In this document: piece after piece, positions 52,853-63,750 of the stretch
Layout: every line of letters starts with the position of its first letter
Numbering within the stretch: position 1 is the first letter of the stretch
NCBI GenBank assembly: GCA_963971225.1
Contig: OZ020267.1
Location: 47,935,993-47,999,992, forward strand
Length of the DNA: 64,000 nt
Direction of reading: 5' to 3'
Source: Melieria omissa
Lineage: Eukaryota > Arthropoda > Insecta > Diptera > Ulidiidae
Program-made: the position numbers and the translations under genes
Notes under the pieces: model-generated
What the model was told of the DNA's origin: nothing
Seen by the model: only the letters and a program-made list of their open reading frames with translations
The model's database searches: none

Positions 52853-53645
52853 CTGGTGTGCGGCAAAATGGAAATATTTGTAAAATGTAAATGTGTGTCA
52901 GTAAGTGTTCATATACAAAAGCATCTAAATATGAATATTATAGCAACAATAAAAGTGTTAAGTTACAATTAAACCTAAAAAGAATAATTTTATACTTAAG
53001 TGGTAAAAACTCTTCTTATGCTTCAATTATTGCAATAAAACATAATGTTTTGATTGATTGAAAACTTCGGCTCATTTAAAAATAACTTCAGCTCCTTATT
53101 TCTCGAATCCACATTGCAAACAAACTGCACAGCCGAATAATGAATCAATTATTTTGACACAAACCAATAGACCTTCAAAAGGACCGGTTTAATTAAGTAA
53201 CATAGTTTAATACATAACATAAAATAGTGTTAATATAAAAATAAAAGCACAGAACAATGTAGCCAGTGGTGCACACAATATTTCATTTTGGAGGTTTGCG
53301 TACAACTTTTGAGCTTAGTACCATTTAAACCATATTTTTCACCAGGATTGTTTGTGTTTGGGCGGAACTCCCAATTCCCCCAACCCCACCCCCCAGTGTG
53401 TTGCACTGAATTAATTAATTAACTTAAATCAATAACCAACGACTGATATGACACATGCAGCTTTAAGAAGAAAAGTAAGCCAAAAATCAAAGGCCACCAT
53501 TTTAAAAAGTTCAACACCACGTTGCACGTTATTAGCTTAAAAAAAAGAAAACAGGAATCTCTAGGTTATTCGGTAAACCAGAAAAAAACCCTTCAACTCG
53601 AAACCAAAAATTTGAACCACAAACACATGTTTCTCCATACAAAGT
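52853..53645. other. Snap25 upstream intron, no exon found
   Basis: I looked for the preceding Snap25 exon (ESLESTRRML region) on the minus strand here and to 64000 and did not find it. Confidence 0.4.
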
Positions 53646-53745
53646 TTTAACCCTTTCGTAACCCTTTTAGATTTTTGATTTTCCTCACGCTCGCGCTTTT
53701 CTTGTTCCTGTTTCTTGAGTCTACAAGAGCAGCTCTCCGTAAGTC

Positions 53746-54160
53746 ATGCATAACAGACGAATGCCGTATTATTTACATATACAAACATATATCAAAACTA
53801 AATCAATTGAAACCCTAATTTCCCTGTCGGACCTGAGACAACTGGTCTCCAAAATTAAAGTCTCCACAAAACAACAAAAGCAATGTGTAGTCAAAACTTT
53901 TGAAACTTACAAAATTGGAGGCAAAGACAAATATACCAGCTATCTTAAAAGAGGCAAAATACCCCTTGATTGCTTGATGAAATGTCTCTTGGTGTTGCAA
54001 TCAATTTAGAAAAGAAGAAAGATGTTAAACTATTGGAAAAACATTATGGCCAAAAGTGGTCAAACATTTCGGTGTTAGAATTTTAGACGAAGAAGGGAAT
54101 AATTCCAATGAAACCGATGATATAACCTTATGTGACTGTTTGGAGGAGGACACTTGAATG
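53746..54160 (+). other. Unrecognised ORF, 87 codons plus trailing frame
   Basis: An open frame at 53746-54009 encodes a Lys/Thr/Gln-rich peptide (FETYKIGGKDKYTSYLKRGK near its end). After the stop, a similar coding-like composition (KKDVKLLEKHYGQKWSNI) continues in another frame to about 54110. It lies just after an isolated TTAACCCTTTCG MITE end (53649). I do not recognise the family; a decayed transposon gene is likely. Confidence 0.3.
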
Positions 54161-54518
54161 AGAGTGTAACACAATGTTGATTTTATTTTAATAATTGAAT
54201 AGTTATATACTTTTGTAATACTTGAATGTACTTGTGCAATAGAACGAAACTTATGCAATTCAAATCAAAAATATTTTATTTCTTTGTTATTCACAGCAAA
54301 AAGCCACAATTCCAAACCTAGTTCATATCAAAACGCAACTTCTCCATAGAGTTCATAACAAAGTAAAATAAATACTACGTATCGGACCAAAACGCAACAT
54401 TTCCAAATTTTTTTTCTAAATAACTAAACAATTAATTCTAAAATAAATAAACTTATTTATGATTTGTGTTGTTTCTAGAAAACTATTATTCCACAACAAC
54501 TATTTAAAAAAATATATA

Positions 54519-55725
54519 CAGTGTGTTCAACAATAAACGTTCTTCGCTTATTCGGTTAACTTTTAAGTAAACATTTACCGATTCTATTTTTACATAAGTG
54601 CACATTGTTGCGGTTGTCGACGCATAAATTTTAATCAATTCTCTTGGTATTTTCCGCTGCGACACGTGTAACCGAAATGATTGTGCTATTTAAGAAATGT
54701 TTCGAAGCGAGCTTTTTGACGAAGTATCCTAAGGAGCGTAAATGGTCAGTTGAAAGATCTGCAAAATATCTTAAAACCACTTCCACGTTTGTTAAGAGGT
54801 GGTCTGAACATTATGCAGAAACAGGAAACGTTGACGACGAACCAGGAAGAGGCCGAAAACCCACCACTTCTAAGCGACAGGATAAAGTCATTGTTGGGCT
54901 TTTTGAAAGAAACCCAACGGTCAGTCTGAGAAAAGAAAACAAAATATTATCGGAGAAGGGCTTGGATATATCCTTAAATACGATTCGCGACAGGCTTCAA
55001 CAATCAGGCATAAAACGTAGCGGTACTTTGCCGAAACGGTTGCTTTCAAAAAAGCATATTGAAAAGCGTCTTCAGTGGGCTTACACAAATATCGACCGTG
55101 ATTGGACTAAAGTAATATTTATAAATGAATAAACTTTTGTATTGTTTAATACAATTAGACATGTTTGATTGAAAAAAGGTGACAAAATTATTCAACGAAG
55201 TGAAAAGCATACCAGTAGGTTCATGTGTATGAATGCTTCTCTGCCCAAGGGTTTGGCGCTCTAAAGTGCTTCACCGGAAATATTAAAGCAGTTAGAATGG
55301 TGAAATTGTACAAGGATTGTTTATTGAAGTCTGCTGAAATATTATATTGGAAAAATTACACCGATTGGATACTACAAGAAGATAACGACCTGAAACACAA
55401 AAGTATACTATGCACTAAGTGGAAAGAGCATCACAATATTGCAAATTTGGATTGGCCCTCACAGTTACCAGATGCAAATGCCATAGAGAATGTGTGGGCT
55501 ATAATGAAAGCTAAGATATCAAAAAAGAATATAAAATCATCAAAACATTTGGTCTGACGCACGTGACATTTATCAATAAGCATGTATTGTCTTGCGAGAT
55601 TTCAGTTGAAATTTAACGTTGTTGGAACAACAATTAGTTGAAGCAGCAAAAGCAGTTGGTATTGTAATATATTTAATTAATTTAATTTGAAATAAACTAA
55701 TTTAATTTTTTGCAGATAAAAACTG
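54519..55725 (+). mobile_element. Tc1-like element, 5' end present, 3' end unclear
   Basis: TA is followed by CAGTGTGTTCAACAATAAAC at 54519, then the transposase relic. No matching inverse end was found downstream. Confidence 0.55.
54677..55557 (+). pseudogene. Tc1/mariner-superfamily transposase, broken, first catalytic Asp lost
   Basis: The N-terminal half (54677-55129) has two helix-turn-helix-like regions (WSVERSAKYLKTTSTFVKRW and a GRGRKPTTSKRQD linker) and ends VIFINE followed by a stop. The usual motif there is F(S/T)DE, so the first catalytic Asp is Asn. After about 95 bases in disturbed frames, 55225-55557 supplies ILQEDNDLKHKS (second Asp) and WPSQLPDANAIENVWAIMK (final Glu, with Asn-Pro-Ile changed to Asn-Ala-Ile). 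This is a DD34E-type Tc1 layout, inactive by several lesions. Confidence 0.8.
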
Positions 55726-56323
55726 TTCACTCTTGTTAGGCGGGAAATTACAAAAGCTCAGCGTTGTTTCGTCGGTTGAAGAATTGTTTAAAGACAACTG
55801 CTTAACGGATTTTATTGTTGTTGTTGGTTATTGTTTATTTATTTGTTGCATACGAAGTCGGGGATGATAAAAAACTGTATATTATATAGGGTTAGGACCT
55901 TGTTTCTACAGTTAGTTATGGTTATTTAGCAACTGGTTGAAAAACTGGAATCGGACCATTCAGAATTCCTGCAGGGTTGTGACAATTTTCTATCATTCGC
56001 GCTCCAATTAGTTGTGATGAGCAGCATTCAGCAAATCCTCATTTCGATTTGTTACAACGTAATATATTTACCAAGGTACTAGCCCAACAGTTCGGTTCAT
56101 TGTTAAAATCGAAGCAAACATGAAATAAACTATTACATATTGGATGAGTGCATAACTTCGTGCCCGATTTTACTAGGTGGCGTTTTAATCGTTCACGGTT
56201 GGTACTCATGACTGAAATGTATGCTCGTTGAAATTCTTTGTAAAGGTGACAAATCAAACTTTGAATTAATCGCCAAATCATTTTGATTTCTTTGAGTTTG
56301 CTTGTTGGAAAAGCGCAGTGAAA
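55726..56323. other. Stretch before mariner transposase, likely its 5' region
   Basis: No gene. The part nearest 56323 is likely mariner leader, but the TIR was not identified. Confidence 0.35.
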
Positions 56324-57402
56324 ATGGATAACGAAAACGAACATTACCGTCATATTATGTCATACGAGTTTCGGAAGGGAAAAACTGTTGGCGCCGCAAC
56401 GAAAGCTATTCAATTCATTATTTGGATCGTGCACCAGCGCTTCGCACAGTGAAGAAATAATTTGCCGAATTTCGAGTTGGTGATTTTAACCTCAAAGACC
56501 AACCTTGCGCTGGATGGCCTTCCGACCTTGACAACGACGTTATTCGCACTCTTGTTGAGAACAACTCACGCATTTGAACGGAAGAGGTTGCCCAAGAACT
56601 GAACGTCAACAAATCAACTGCATTTCGTCATTTAAAAAAGGTTGGGTACACTTTGAAGCTCGATACTTGGGTGCCGCATCAGTTGAGTGAAAAAAATAAA
56701 GTGGACCGTGTAACAACAGCCATTTCTTTGCTTCGACGTATCAAAAATGAGCCTTTTCTGGATCGGTTTGTGACAGGTGACGAGATATGGATTCTGTACA
56801 ACAATGTCCAACGAAAACGAACATGGAAACAGGCACACGAGAAGGCGGAACCGGTCTCCAAAGGTGGATTGCATCCGATGAAGGTGATGCTGTGTGTTTG
56901 GTGGGATATCCGAGGAGTGATATATTTTGAACTCTTGCCCGTTGGCGAAACGATTACCGCGAATAAGTATTGTCAGCAATTGGCCCAATTAAAGAAAGCA
57001 ATTGAAGAAAAACGTCCGATTTTGGCCAATCGCAAAGGAGTCCTCTTCCACCACGACAACGCCAGGCCACATGTTACAAAACCGACTCTGTCCAAACTGA
57101 AGCAGATGAACTGGGAAATCATGTCGTATCCTCCATATTCACCAGACATCGCGCCTTCTGATTACCACTTATTCCGATCATTGCAGAACAATTTTAATGG
57201 AAAAAGATTTAAAACCGTAAACGACGTTAAAAACCACCTTGCCCTCTTTTTAACGAAAAAAAGCGTGATTTTTATGAATCCGGCGTCCGTAAGTTGGTTG
57301 GTTAAGGATAATCTTACTAAAACGTTCCAATTGACAAAAAATTTCATGAAATTAGGGAAACTTTTGGGAAAGCACATTTGTAATTTCAAAAAGCCATCTT
57401 AA
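56324..57402 (+). pseudogene. Mellifera-type mariner transposase, broken
   Basis: Begins MDNENEHYRHIMSYEFRKGK, typical of mellifera/mauritiana-type mariners. A frame break occurs near 56405. Stops TAA at 56458-56460 (where Trp is expected in KKWFAEF) and TGA at 56575-56577 interrupt the DNA-binding half. From 56653 the frame is open for 249 codons with FVTGDEIW, LFHHDNARPH and YSPDIAPSDYHLF, giving D,D34D with all three Asp codons present. The N-terminal lesions make it inactive. A second 3' fragment of the same family is at 63555-63750. Confidence 0.88.
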
Positions 57403-57589
57403 ATCTCGAAAAACAGAAAATCTTGCTTCGTTACTACGATCCGGCCATTTTCTTAAACTACCCGAGCAAGAGAATTAGATTGTTTGCTATCAGTGCATCA
57501 TAATCTAAGCCCAGTAGCACTGACTTTATAAGAAAAGTCCTAAAAAAAACATATTTCCCCTACATAAAAACATGTAAGAAGCCCATATT

Positions 57590-58521
57590 TAGCTTACTTA
57601 CAAAGAGCACAGATTTGCTTTCGTAAAAGAGTCCATCAAAGAGTCTAGAAAACCGGATTTCCGGGACGATATGTTGTTATCTATAGAAAGAGGGACGATT
57701 CATTATTATCTGATAATGGTTTGCCATATTTGGCATTAAAAGGCATCAACTAATGTGAAGAGGAACCTGTTAATAACAAAAATCTAAAATTAACAGGGAA
57801 GCATAGCATATGTGGGGGTATGGTATGAGGCTGCATGTCAGAAAAAGGGAGTGATCAGGCTGTTTTTTTATTCAGAAATGCTTCCGAGGGGTTATTTACA
57901 TATTGTAAGAGCTTATGTAAGCCAAGGTTTCAAAACTTTGGATCAGATTCAAACATTTCTTTTCAACTTTACGATGACCTTAGGGCGCAATGCATACGAT
58001 GTGAAGCTATGTGTGCTATTAACTAGCTCAACAGACAAAGTTCCTCCCAAGTCACCTAACGTGCATCTAATTGAGTATATAAGGGGTTTACTTGAACCCT
58101 ACGCCCAACAACACTCCATCTTCAAGGATATTGTAAACCAATATAACAATTCAAGGATATAACAAAGTAACCGCTGAAAAAACACCGAATTTAATAAAAT
58201 TTACCCCGAAACTTCTAAGGGGAGTTCAAGCGAGAACAGCATATTCACAAAGTTATTAAATTTTGGACAAAACTTAGTTTCAATTAAATTTTAACTACAT
58301 AACCTTATCTTGTACGCAAACTTTTTCTGAGGTGAATTCATAACATATTTTCTTTTTGGCAGTTTGGTCAATTTTTTGATAATATTATCTTAATGGAATA
58401 AAAGAACAAAGCTTACGGAAGAAATTCAAAATATTTTGTTTTTGAAAAATTACTTTAAGGGATTTATTTTTCATAAGAAAAAACTACGCACCCTTTGTAC
58501 GCAAACTTATTCTGACTAGTG
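57590..58521 (+). pseudogene. Tc1-like transposase relic with 3' TIR
   Basis: Around 57812-58162 a frame reads GVWYEAACQKKGVIRLFFYS (Tc1 VWG..S..G...L.F region), and PKSPNVHLIEYIRGLLEPYA, a decayed form of the PDLNPIE.(I)WG.LE motif with the Glu kept. Upstream, KEHRFAFVKESI at about 57601-57636 resembles the pre-catalytic linker. The catalytic Gln-Asp-Asn region is unrecognisable. The 3' end TTTGTACGCAAACTTATTCT, then GACTAGTG followed by TA (58522), fits a Tc1 terminus. GTACGCAAACTTTTTCTGA at 58313 is an internal near copy. Confidence 0.65.
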
Positions 58522-58886
58522 TATGTAGCTTGCCGCCAAATTTGACTGACTTCGTAGACTCATGTTAGCTTGTCTTCTTCGCAGCATTGTTATTAATACT
58601 GTAAAACGACACGGAGTGGTTTTCAAATCTCAAATCTGTCGTAATTTCTCTGAGAACTTTACAATATTGAAATCCTCAAAGTCCAAATACGGTTTTGTCA
58701 AACCTGGCAAAGTTAATAGATATACGTTAATAGAATGGTTAATCAAAATTAAAGTTCGCAAAACGCAATTAAATTCGCTTTGCTAATTCGCTAATAGTAA
58801 TTTCACACAATCGCACGTAATGAATAACAGTTATAGCCCGATTATGCTCAGCACACGGACGAGAGAAAATTTAATGAAAAATAATA

Positions 58887-59109
58887 CAGTACTTTCCGGA
58901 TATAAGGAACCCGGTTACTAGATTTTCCCGCTTTTAAGTTAACCAAATTAGGTCACGAAAAATCCCCATAAACAATACAGGAAAATTCCCGGTTAATGTA
59001 TTTTCCGCTTAAAATTTCTACCCGCTTATAACGTTGAAAATGTTTGAAGCATTTGAAGAAAAGACATATGTTTGTTGAGTTATGGCGGCAACTCAACTTC
59101 GTAGTACTG
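58887..59109. repeat. Possible pogo-like MITE
   Basis: CAGTACTTTCC preceded by TA and AGTACTG followed by TA form a short 7-bp TIR. Between them are repeated CCCGCTTATAA, CCCGGTTA and TTTTCCCGCTT motifs. Short ends make this uncertain. Confidence 0.35.
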
Positions 59110-59220
59110 TAGTAAGCACGAAAGTTAAGCTTCAATATGGGACCTTCGTGCATAGGCTTTGCTGTCATTTTAGAATTGCCTTTCTCTTTTCAGTTTATTA
59201 TAATAAGTATTTTTGTCTCT

Positions 59221-59568
59221 AGGCAGCCGCCGTGGCTCAGTTGGTTAGTGCGCGGTCCAAGCGAGTCGCATGCAGAGCGACGCTAGTTCGAATTCTGCAT
59301 GTAACACCTTAGTAACACCTAAAAAAAAAATAACGGGAAACTCGTTTTCTCTTTCGGTGGCTGTCCTCTCAGCTGGAAATGGCAAACCTCTGAGAGTAAA
59401 AATTGCCTATGAAAAAGCTCCCAATCTGCCGTTCGGAACCGGCATAAAACTGTAGGTCCCTTCCACCCGCGTACAAAATTCACACGCACAACACGGGTGG
59501 TTGCGGGAAGCTAGGCCTTAGCCTCGCGTAAGCGGGCTGTCGTGCCAATCAATTATTATTATTATTAT
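59221..59568 (+). mobile_element. tRNA-derived SINE, full-length, perfect 13-bp duplication
   Basis: The head has A box TGGCTCAGTTGG (59232-59243) and B box AGTTCGAATTC. The body contains CTCGTTTTCTCTTTCGGTGG, AACTGTAGGTCCCTTCCACC and GGGCTGTCGTGCCAATCAAT, then an (ATT)n tail. It is flanked by exact TATTTTTGTCTCT at 59208-59220 and 59569-59581. The best-preserved copy, about 348 bp. An open frame inside is not meaningful. Confidence 0.95.
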
Positions 59569-59974
59569 TATTTTTGTCTCTTTTGCCAATGGAAATAAAT
59601 TTTTCAATAAAATTCTCGTCTGCGTTATGTTATTAATTAATCATTTATTTTTACAATTTTGCCAACATTTTGAAAAATTGCTAAAAAAAAATAGTTGCAA
59701 ATGCCTGTTTTCAAATAATTTTCGGTTAAAAAATGAACTTTTTGATATTTGTGCTGCCGTGGATATCCATTTTTTTGGTTCCAAATTAAACTGCAGCACA
59801 ACGTCCTGTTTCATGAGAACATTTGACGACATCTGTCATTTCTCGCACGTCAATTTTCATGGCTCTCCGTTCTAAGTCTCCTTGTTATCATGGTAGGTAC
59901 ATCATTTCACGCATTACACAGTAATGTACGATTCCTACATGCTAACTATTCGATTAAGAAAACATATATGCTTT

Positions 59975-61086
59975 TGGTATCTCTTCATCGATTACAAGGA
60001 AGCATTCGATAGTCCGATAAGGGATCACCTATATGCCGCATTGTCTGAACTTGGTATTCCTGCAAAGCTCGTGAGACTTTGCAGAGCGACGTTGAGCAAT
60101 ACGCACAGCTCCGTCAAGTTTGGAAGTGTCCTTTCCGATCCCTTTGATACCGTTCGAGGTTTCAGACAGGGCGATCCTTTGTTTTGCGACCTCTTCAACT
60201 TCACCATGGAGAGTGTTCTGCGCAAAGCCGGTGTACATCGCAATGGCACAATTTATAACAAAAGTGTCCAGCTCCTTGCTTACGCTGATGACATTGATGT
60301 CATCGGACGTAACAAGCGAGATGTCACCGCTGCCTTCGCGGCTATCGAAAGAGAATCTGCCAAAATGGGTCTGGTGGTAAATGAGGGCAAGACGAAGTAT
60401 ATGCTGTTCGTGTTGGTGACGACTATCGGATACGAACCAATAACGAGCTGTATGAGCTGTATAAGGACATGGACGTAGCTCAGCGAATTAACATCCAGCG
60501 GCTACGCTGGCTCGGTCATGTCTGCCGTATGGACGACGAAGCTCCGCCGAAAAAGGTGTTCGATGCGATGGAGGGAGGCCGTGTCTCCGGTGGAAGGTCC
60601 AAGTTGAAGAGGCCTTGTAATTTCTTGGTGTGACCAACTGGAGAATGAATTTAATAATTGATTGGCACGACAGCCCGCTTACGCGAGACTAAGGCCTAGC
60701 TTCCCGCAACCACCCGTGTTGTGCGTGTGAATTTGTACGCGGGTGGAAGGGACCTACAGTTTTATGCCGGTTCCGAACGGCAGGTTGGGAGCTTTTTCAT
60801 AGGCAATTTTTACTCTCAGAGGTTTGCCATTTCCAGCTGAGAGGACAGCCACCGAAAGAGAAAACGAGTTTCCCGTTATTTTTTTTAGGTGTTACTACAT
60901 GCAGTGTTCGAACTTGCGTCGCTCTGCATTCGACTCGTTGGACCGCGCACTAACCAACTGAGCCACGGCGGCTGTATGACCAACTGGAGAAGGCGCGCGC
61001 AAAACAGAGGCGCCTGAAGAGAAGTTTTGCGGCAGGCCGTAACCCAATAACGGGTTGTTATGGCCAGTTAAGTAAGTAAGTAAGTA
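59975..61086 (+). pseudogene. LINE copy 2: RT and C-terminal domain with 3' end, SINE-interrupted
   Basis: Starts inside RT (LFIDYKEAFDSPIRDHLYAA) and runs open through GFRQGDPLFCDLFNFTMESV and LAYADDIDVIGRNKRDV to 60478. It then lacks the section between YMLS and the GDDYRI region relative to copy 1, continues with the RWLGHVCRMDDEAPPKK domain near 60505, and is interrupted by a SINE at 60646. It resumes at TGACCAACTGGAGAAGG and ends GGCCAGTTAAGTAAGTAAGT, a TAAG-repeat tail. The catalytic YADD is intact. The element is truncated at its 5' end and has a large internal deletion. Confidence 0.85.
60646..60976 (-). mobile_element. tRNA-derived SINE inside LINE copy 2, perfect 15-bp duplication
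   Basis: On the minus strand: CAGCCGCCGTGGCTCAGTTG head, AAGTTCGAACACTGC B box, body and tail as in 59221-59568. Exact duplication TGACCAACTGGAGAA at 60631-60645 and 60977-60991. Near full length, and younger than the LINE. Confidence 0.95.
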
Positions 61087-61379
61087 TATGTTTTTGGCAT
61101 ACATACATATGTATTTTCATAAACCACCAACCAGGGAAGAATAACTTTTCGTAAGATATCGCCGATTAAAATTCATGCATAAAGTAATGCATAGCTTGCA
61201 TGCAAACAGTCATTCCTACGCATTACCTTATCCTTCTAGGAATTTTCCAAAAAATATTTTTCCGAATTACGCTCAAATATGAGTGTTTCTAGGTTTTCGG
61301 TGTCAGTTCTCATATATTAGTACGTAAACGATGAAAACGGGTATCATAAGTTCGGCATATAACGCAAGGCAACAAAATT

Positions 61380-61680
61380 CTACTTTATGCCGCCATTTCC
61401 ATTTTAACATCAGTTCCAGGGTAAATAGGGAGGTAAATACTTAATTTAGGATTTCGATGATTACTTTTGTCACTTTTTCGGATTTCCCGTGTCTCTTTTC
61501 ACGTTTTCGATTGTTATTTTTAAACCAACAAACTAATTGACATTATTTTCACTTTGTAGCATTAACAAAACCTACCCAATCGCACATTGGAACGAAATAA
61601 AAAGTTACCTAAACATCAAAAAAGAAGAGCTACCGAATTCTACCGGGGTTTGAAGAAAAATTTACAAATAAACTAGAAAT
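61380..61680. repeat. Unclassified interspersed repeat, copy 3 (weak)
   Basis: TTTTCGGATTTCCCGTGTCT, CGTTTTCGATTG and CATCAGTTCCAGGG resemble parts of 180-600 and 32740-33040, at lower similarity. No gene. Confidence 0.3.
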
Positions 61681-62273
61681 GTTTGGCAACATTTTCAAGA
61701 TAGTTATTATTTTTTGTAAAAGGTACGGTGTAACAATTACTTAATAAGATACAAATATTTAGATAAAAAAAATTTTGGACTATATTTGAGCTGAATATTT
61801 TTGCGGTTTTAATTTTGGTGAAATTTTGTGTTATCTTTTGTTGTTGAGAATTTTTTCTTTGTTGCTGTCAGTTTCTAAAACCAAAGTGATATTATAAAGT
61901 CGTATTCATGAAATGTAGGAAAGATTTTATTGTGTTTTATACTCATGGAAAATTATAAATTAAATATGTTTAATACTGGCTTAACATTAATCCATATTTA
62001 CATAGACACCACGAACAGATTTATGAATGATTTTTAAGTTATATATCCAATATAAAAATTTGGAATAAATGCGTATGACAAAAGTTTGACCTTTTAAAAC
62101 GCAAATGTAATTTTTATTTTAATAAAATCGTAAGATCTTTTATATATGAACTTTTAAATAAAGCTTACAAATTTATAGCTGTATGTATCTCGTTAAATAT
62201 ATCCTTCTTTGTCTTCATAATTTCTATTACATAAAGCGTTTCCATAGAATAACTTCTTCACTCTTCACTCTTC
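61681..62273. other. AT-rich stretch, no gene seen
   Basis: No recognisable repeat or reading frame. Confidence 0.4.
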
Positions 62274-63010
62274 AACTTCACCATGTTGCGTTTCATCGTA
62301 ATGGCACAATGTTCAACAAAAGTATCCAGCTCCATACTTACGCCGATGATATTGCCGTTATCGGTGGTAAACGACGGAAAGACGAAGTAGGTATATGCTG
62401 TCTACACGTAGGGACTATAGTCTAACGTCGAGACAGTTGTACTTGTGAAGTTGTCAAGGAATTCGTCCACCTCGACACCGCCATAAATAGCTGCTATTTA
62501 ATTATTTCAGCATGGTGATAAAGCGAAGGATTACTCTTGCTAATAGATTCGACTACGGTCTCGGTAGGCAACTGAGTAGCAGAGACCTCTCTCGACCAAC
62601 AAAACTTGCACTCTATAGAACGCTTATTCTGCTTGTGCTCCTCTATGGGCCGGAAGCATGGACGTTGTCGCGACTTAACAGCCCTTGAGGTCTTCGAGAG
62701 GAAGGTGCTTCGCAAAATCTTCGGCCCTGGTCGTATTGGCGACGACTATCGTATACGAACTAACAACGAGCTGTATAAAGACATGAACGTAACACGGCGA
62801 ATTAACATCCAGTGGCTACGCTAGCTTGGCAATGTCTGCCGTATGGACGAAAGAGCTCCGGCGAAAAAGGTGTTCGATGCGATAGATGGAGGTGGAGGTC
62901 CACGGCGAAGAGGCAGGCCGTGTCTTTCGTGAAAAGACCAAGTTGAGGTCCTTCCACAGGTCTCCTGGTGTGACTAACTGGAGAAGGCAAACGCAAAACA
63001 GAGGCGCCTG
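62274..63010 (+). pseudogene. LINE copy 3, heavily decayed
   Basis: The order follows copies 1 and 2: HRNGTMFNKSIQL..YADDIAVIG at 62290-62365, FEVV-type text near 62440, LTLYR-like tract to 62640, then LEVFERKVLRKIFGPGRIGD at 62680-62740, INIQWLR near 62805 and a GGGGPRRRGRP-like region near 62890. Several frameshifts and stops. It ends near ACAGAGGCGCCTGAAGAG without the TAAG tail and continues into the 63036 repeat. Confidence 0.75.
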
Positions 63011-63035
63011 AAGAGAGCTTTTGGCTCTTATTTTT

Positions 63036-63125
63036 ATGGGTCAATTTGCCCCTTTTTTTCTTAAATGCCAAACAATTTTTTTTAAACAGGACTTTCCACG
63101 AAAATATTTGCAATAAAACTCTACG
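63036..63125. repeat. Repeat shared with 15421-15545
   Basis: GGGTCAATTTGCCCC, AATGCCAAACAATTTT, CACGAAAATATTTGCAA and GATAGGCCTTTGAA match the 15421-15545 sequence in order. Both flank the same LINE, here at its 3' side and there at its 5' side. Confidence 0.55.
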
Positions 63126-63332
63126 ATAGGCCTTTGAATACACCAAAAACAAAATTTAACTTTAACACCAAAAATATGTCAAAACTAAAGAAATATTTAA
63201 GAGTAAACTTCGTACTTATTCAAGTTTGATGCTAAAATGTCTTACAAATTTAGAGGGTTAGTGAGTATGAGATAAATGTTTAACGTAAAAGTTCATTTTG
63301 AGTCATCGTACACTAGGACTTTTATTTTTATG

Positions 63333-63410
63333 ATCATATATAAAAACCAGAGTGGCGGCTTAAGGTGTTCGGGGGCCCGGGGCGGCGACGGCTGAGGGGC
63401 CCCCACAAAA
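63333..63410. repeat. GC-rich transposon terminus
   Basis: CAGAGTGGCGGC followed by a GGGGGCCCGGGGCGG and GGGGCCCCC run resembles CAGTGGCGGA-type DNA transposon ends. Only one end is seen. Confidence 0.3.
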
Positions 63411-63554
63411 CGATGCGGAATAAGTTTGCGTACAAAAAAATAATAAAAATTATAATAAATAAATAATAATAATACAAAATAAGGGGAATTTCCGGTTAAG
63501 CATTTTCTATATGTGCTTGAAAATTTATAGCAAGCAATAGAATCCCAGAGAAGA

Positions 63555-63750
63555 AATGAAAAATGGATAAAGGATAATCTTACTAAATCTTTCCAAAATT
63601 GATAAAAACTTTCGTGAAATAAGGAAATTTTTTGAGAGAGCACATTCGTCATTTCACAAAGCCATCTTAAATCTCGAAAAAAAATAGTAAATCTTGCTTC
63701 GTTACTACGAGCAGGAGGATTCGATTGTTTTGCGATCAGTGGATCATAAC
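63555..63750 (+). pseudogene. Mellifera-type mariner, 3' fragment
   Basis: Collinear with 57300-57510: GGATAATCTTACTAAA, AAAGCCATCTTAAATCTCGA and AATCTTGCTTCGTTACTACG. This is the transposase C-terminus and 3' UTR of a second copy. Confidence 0.75.
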
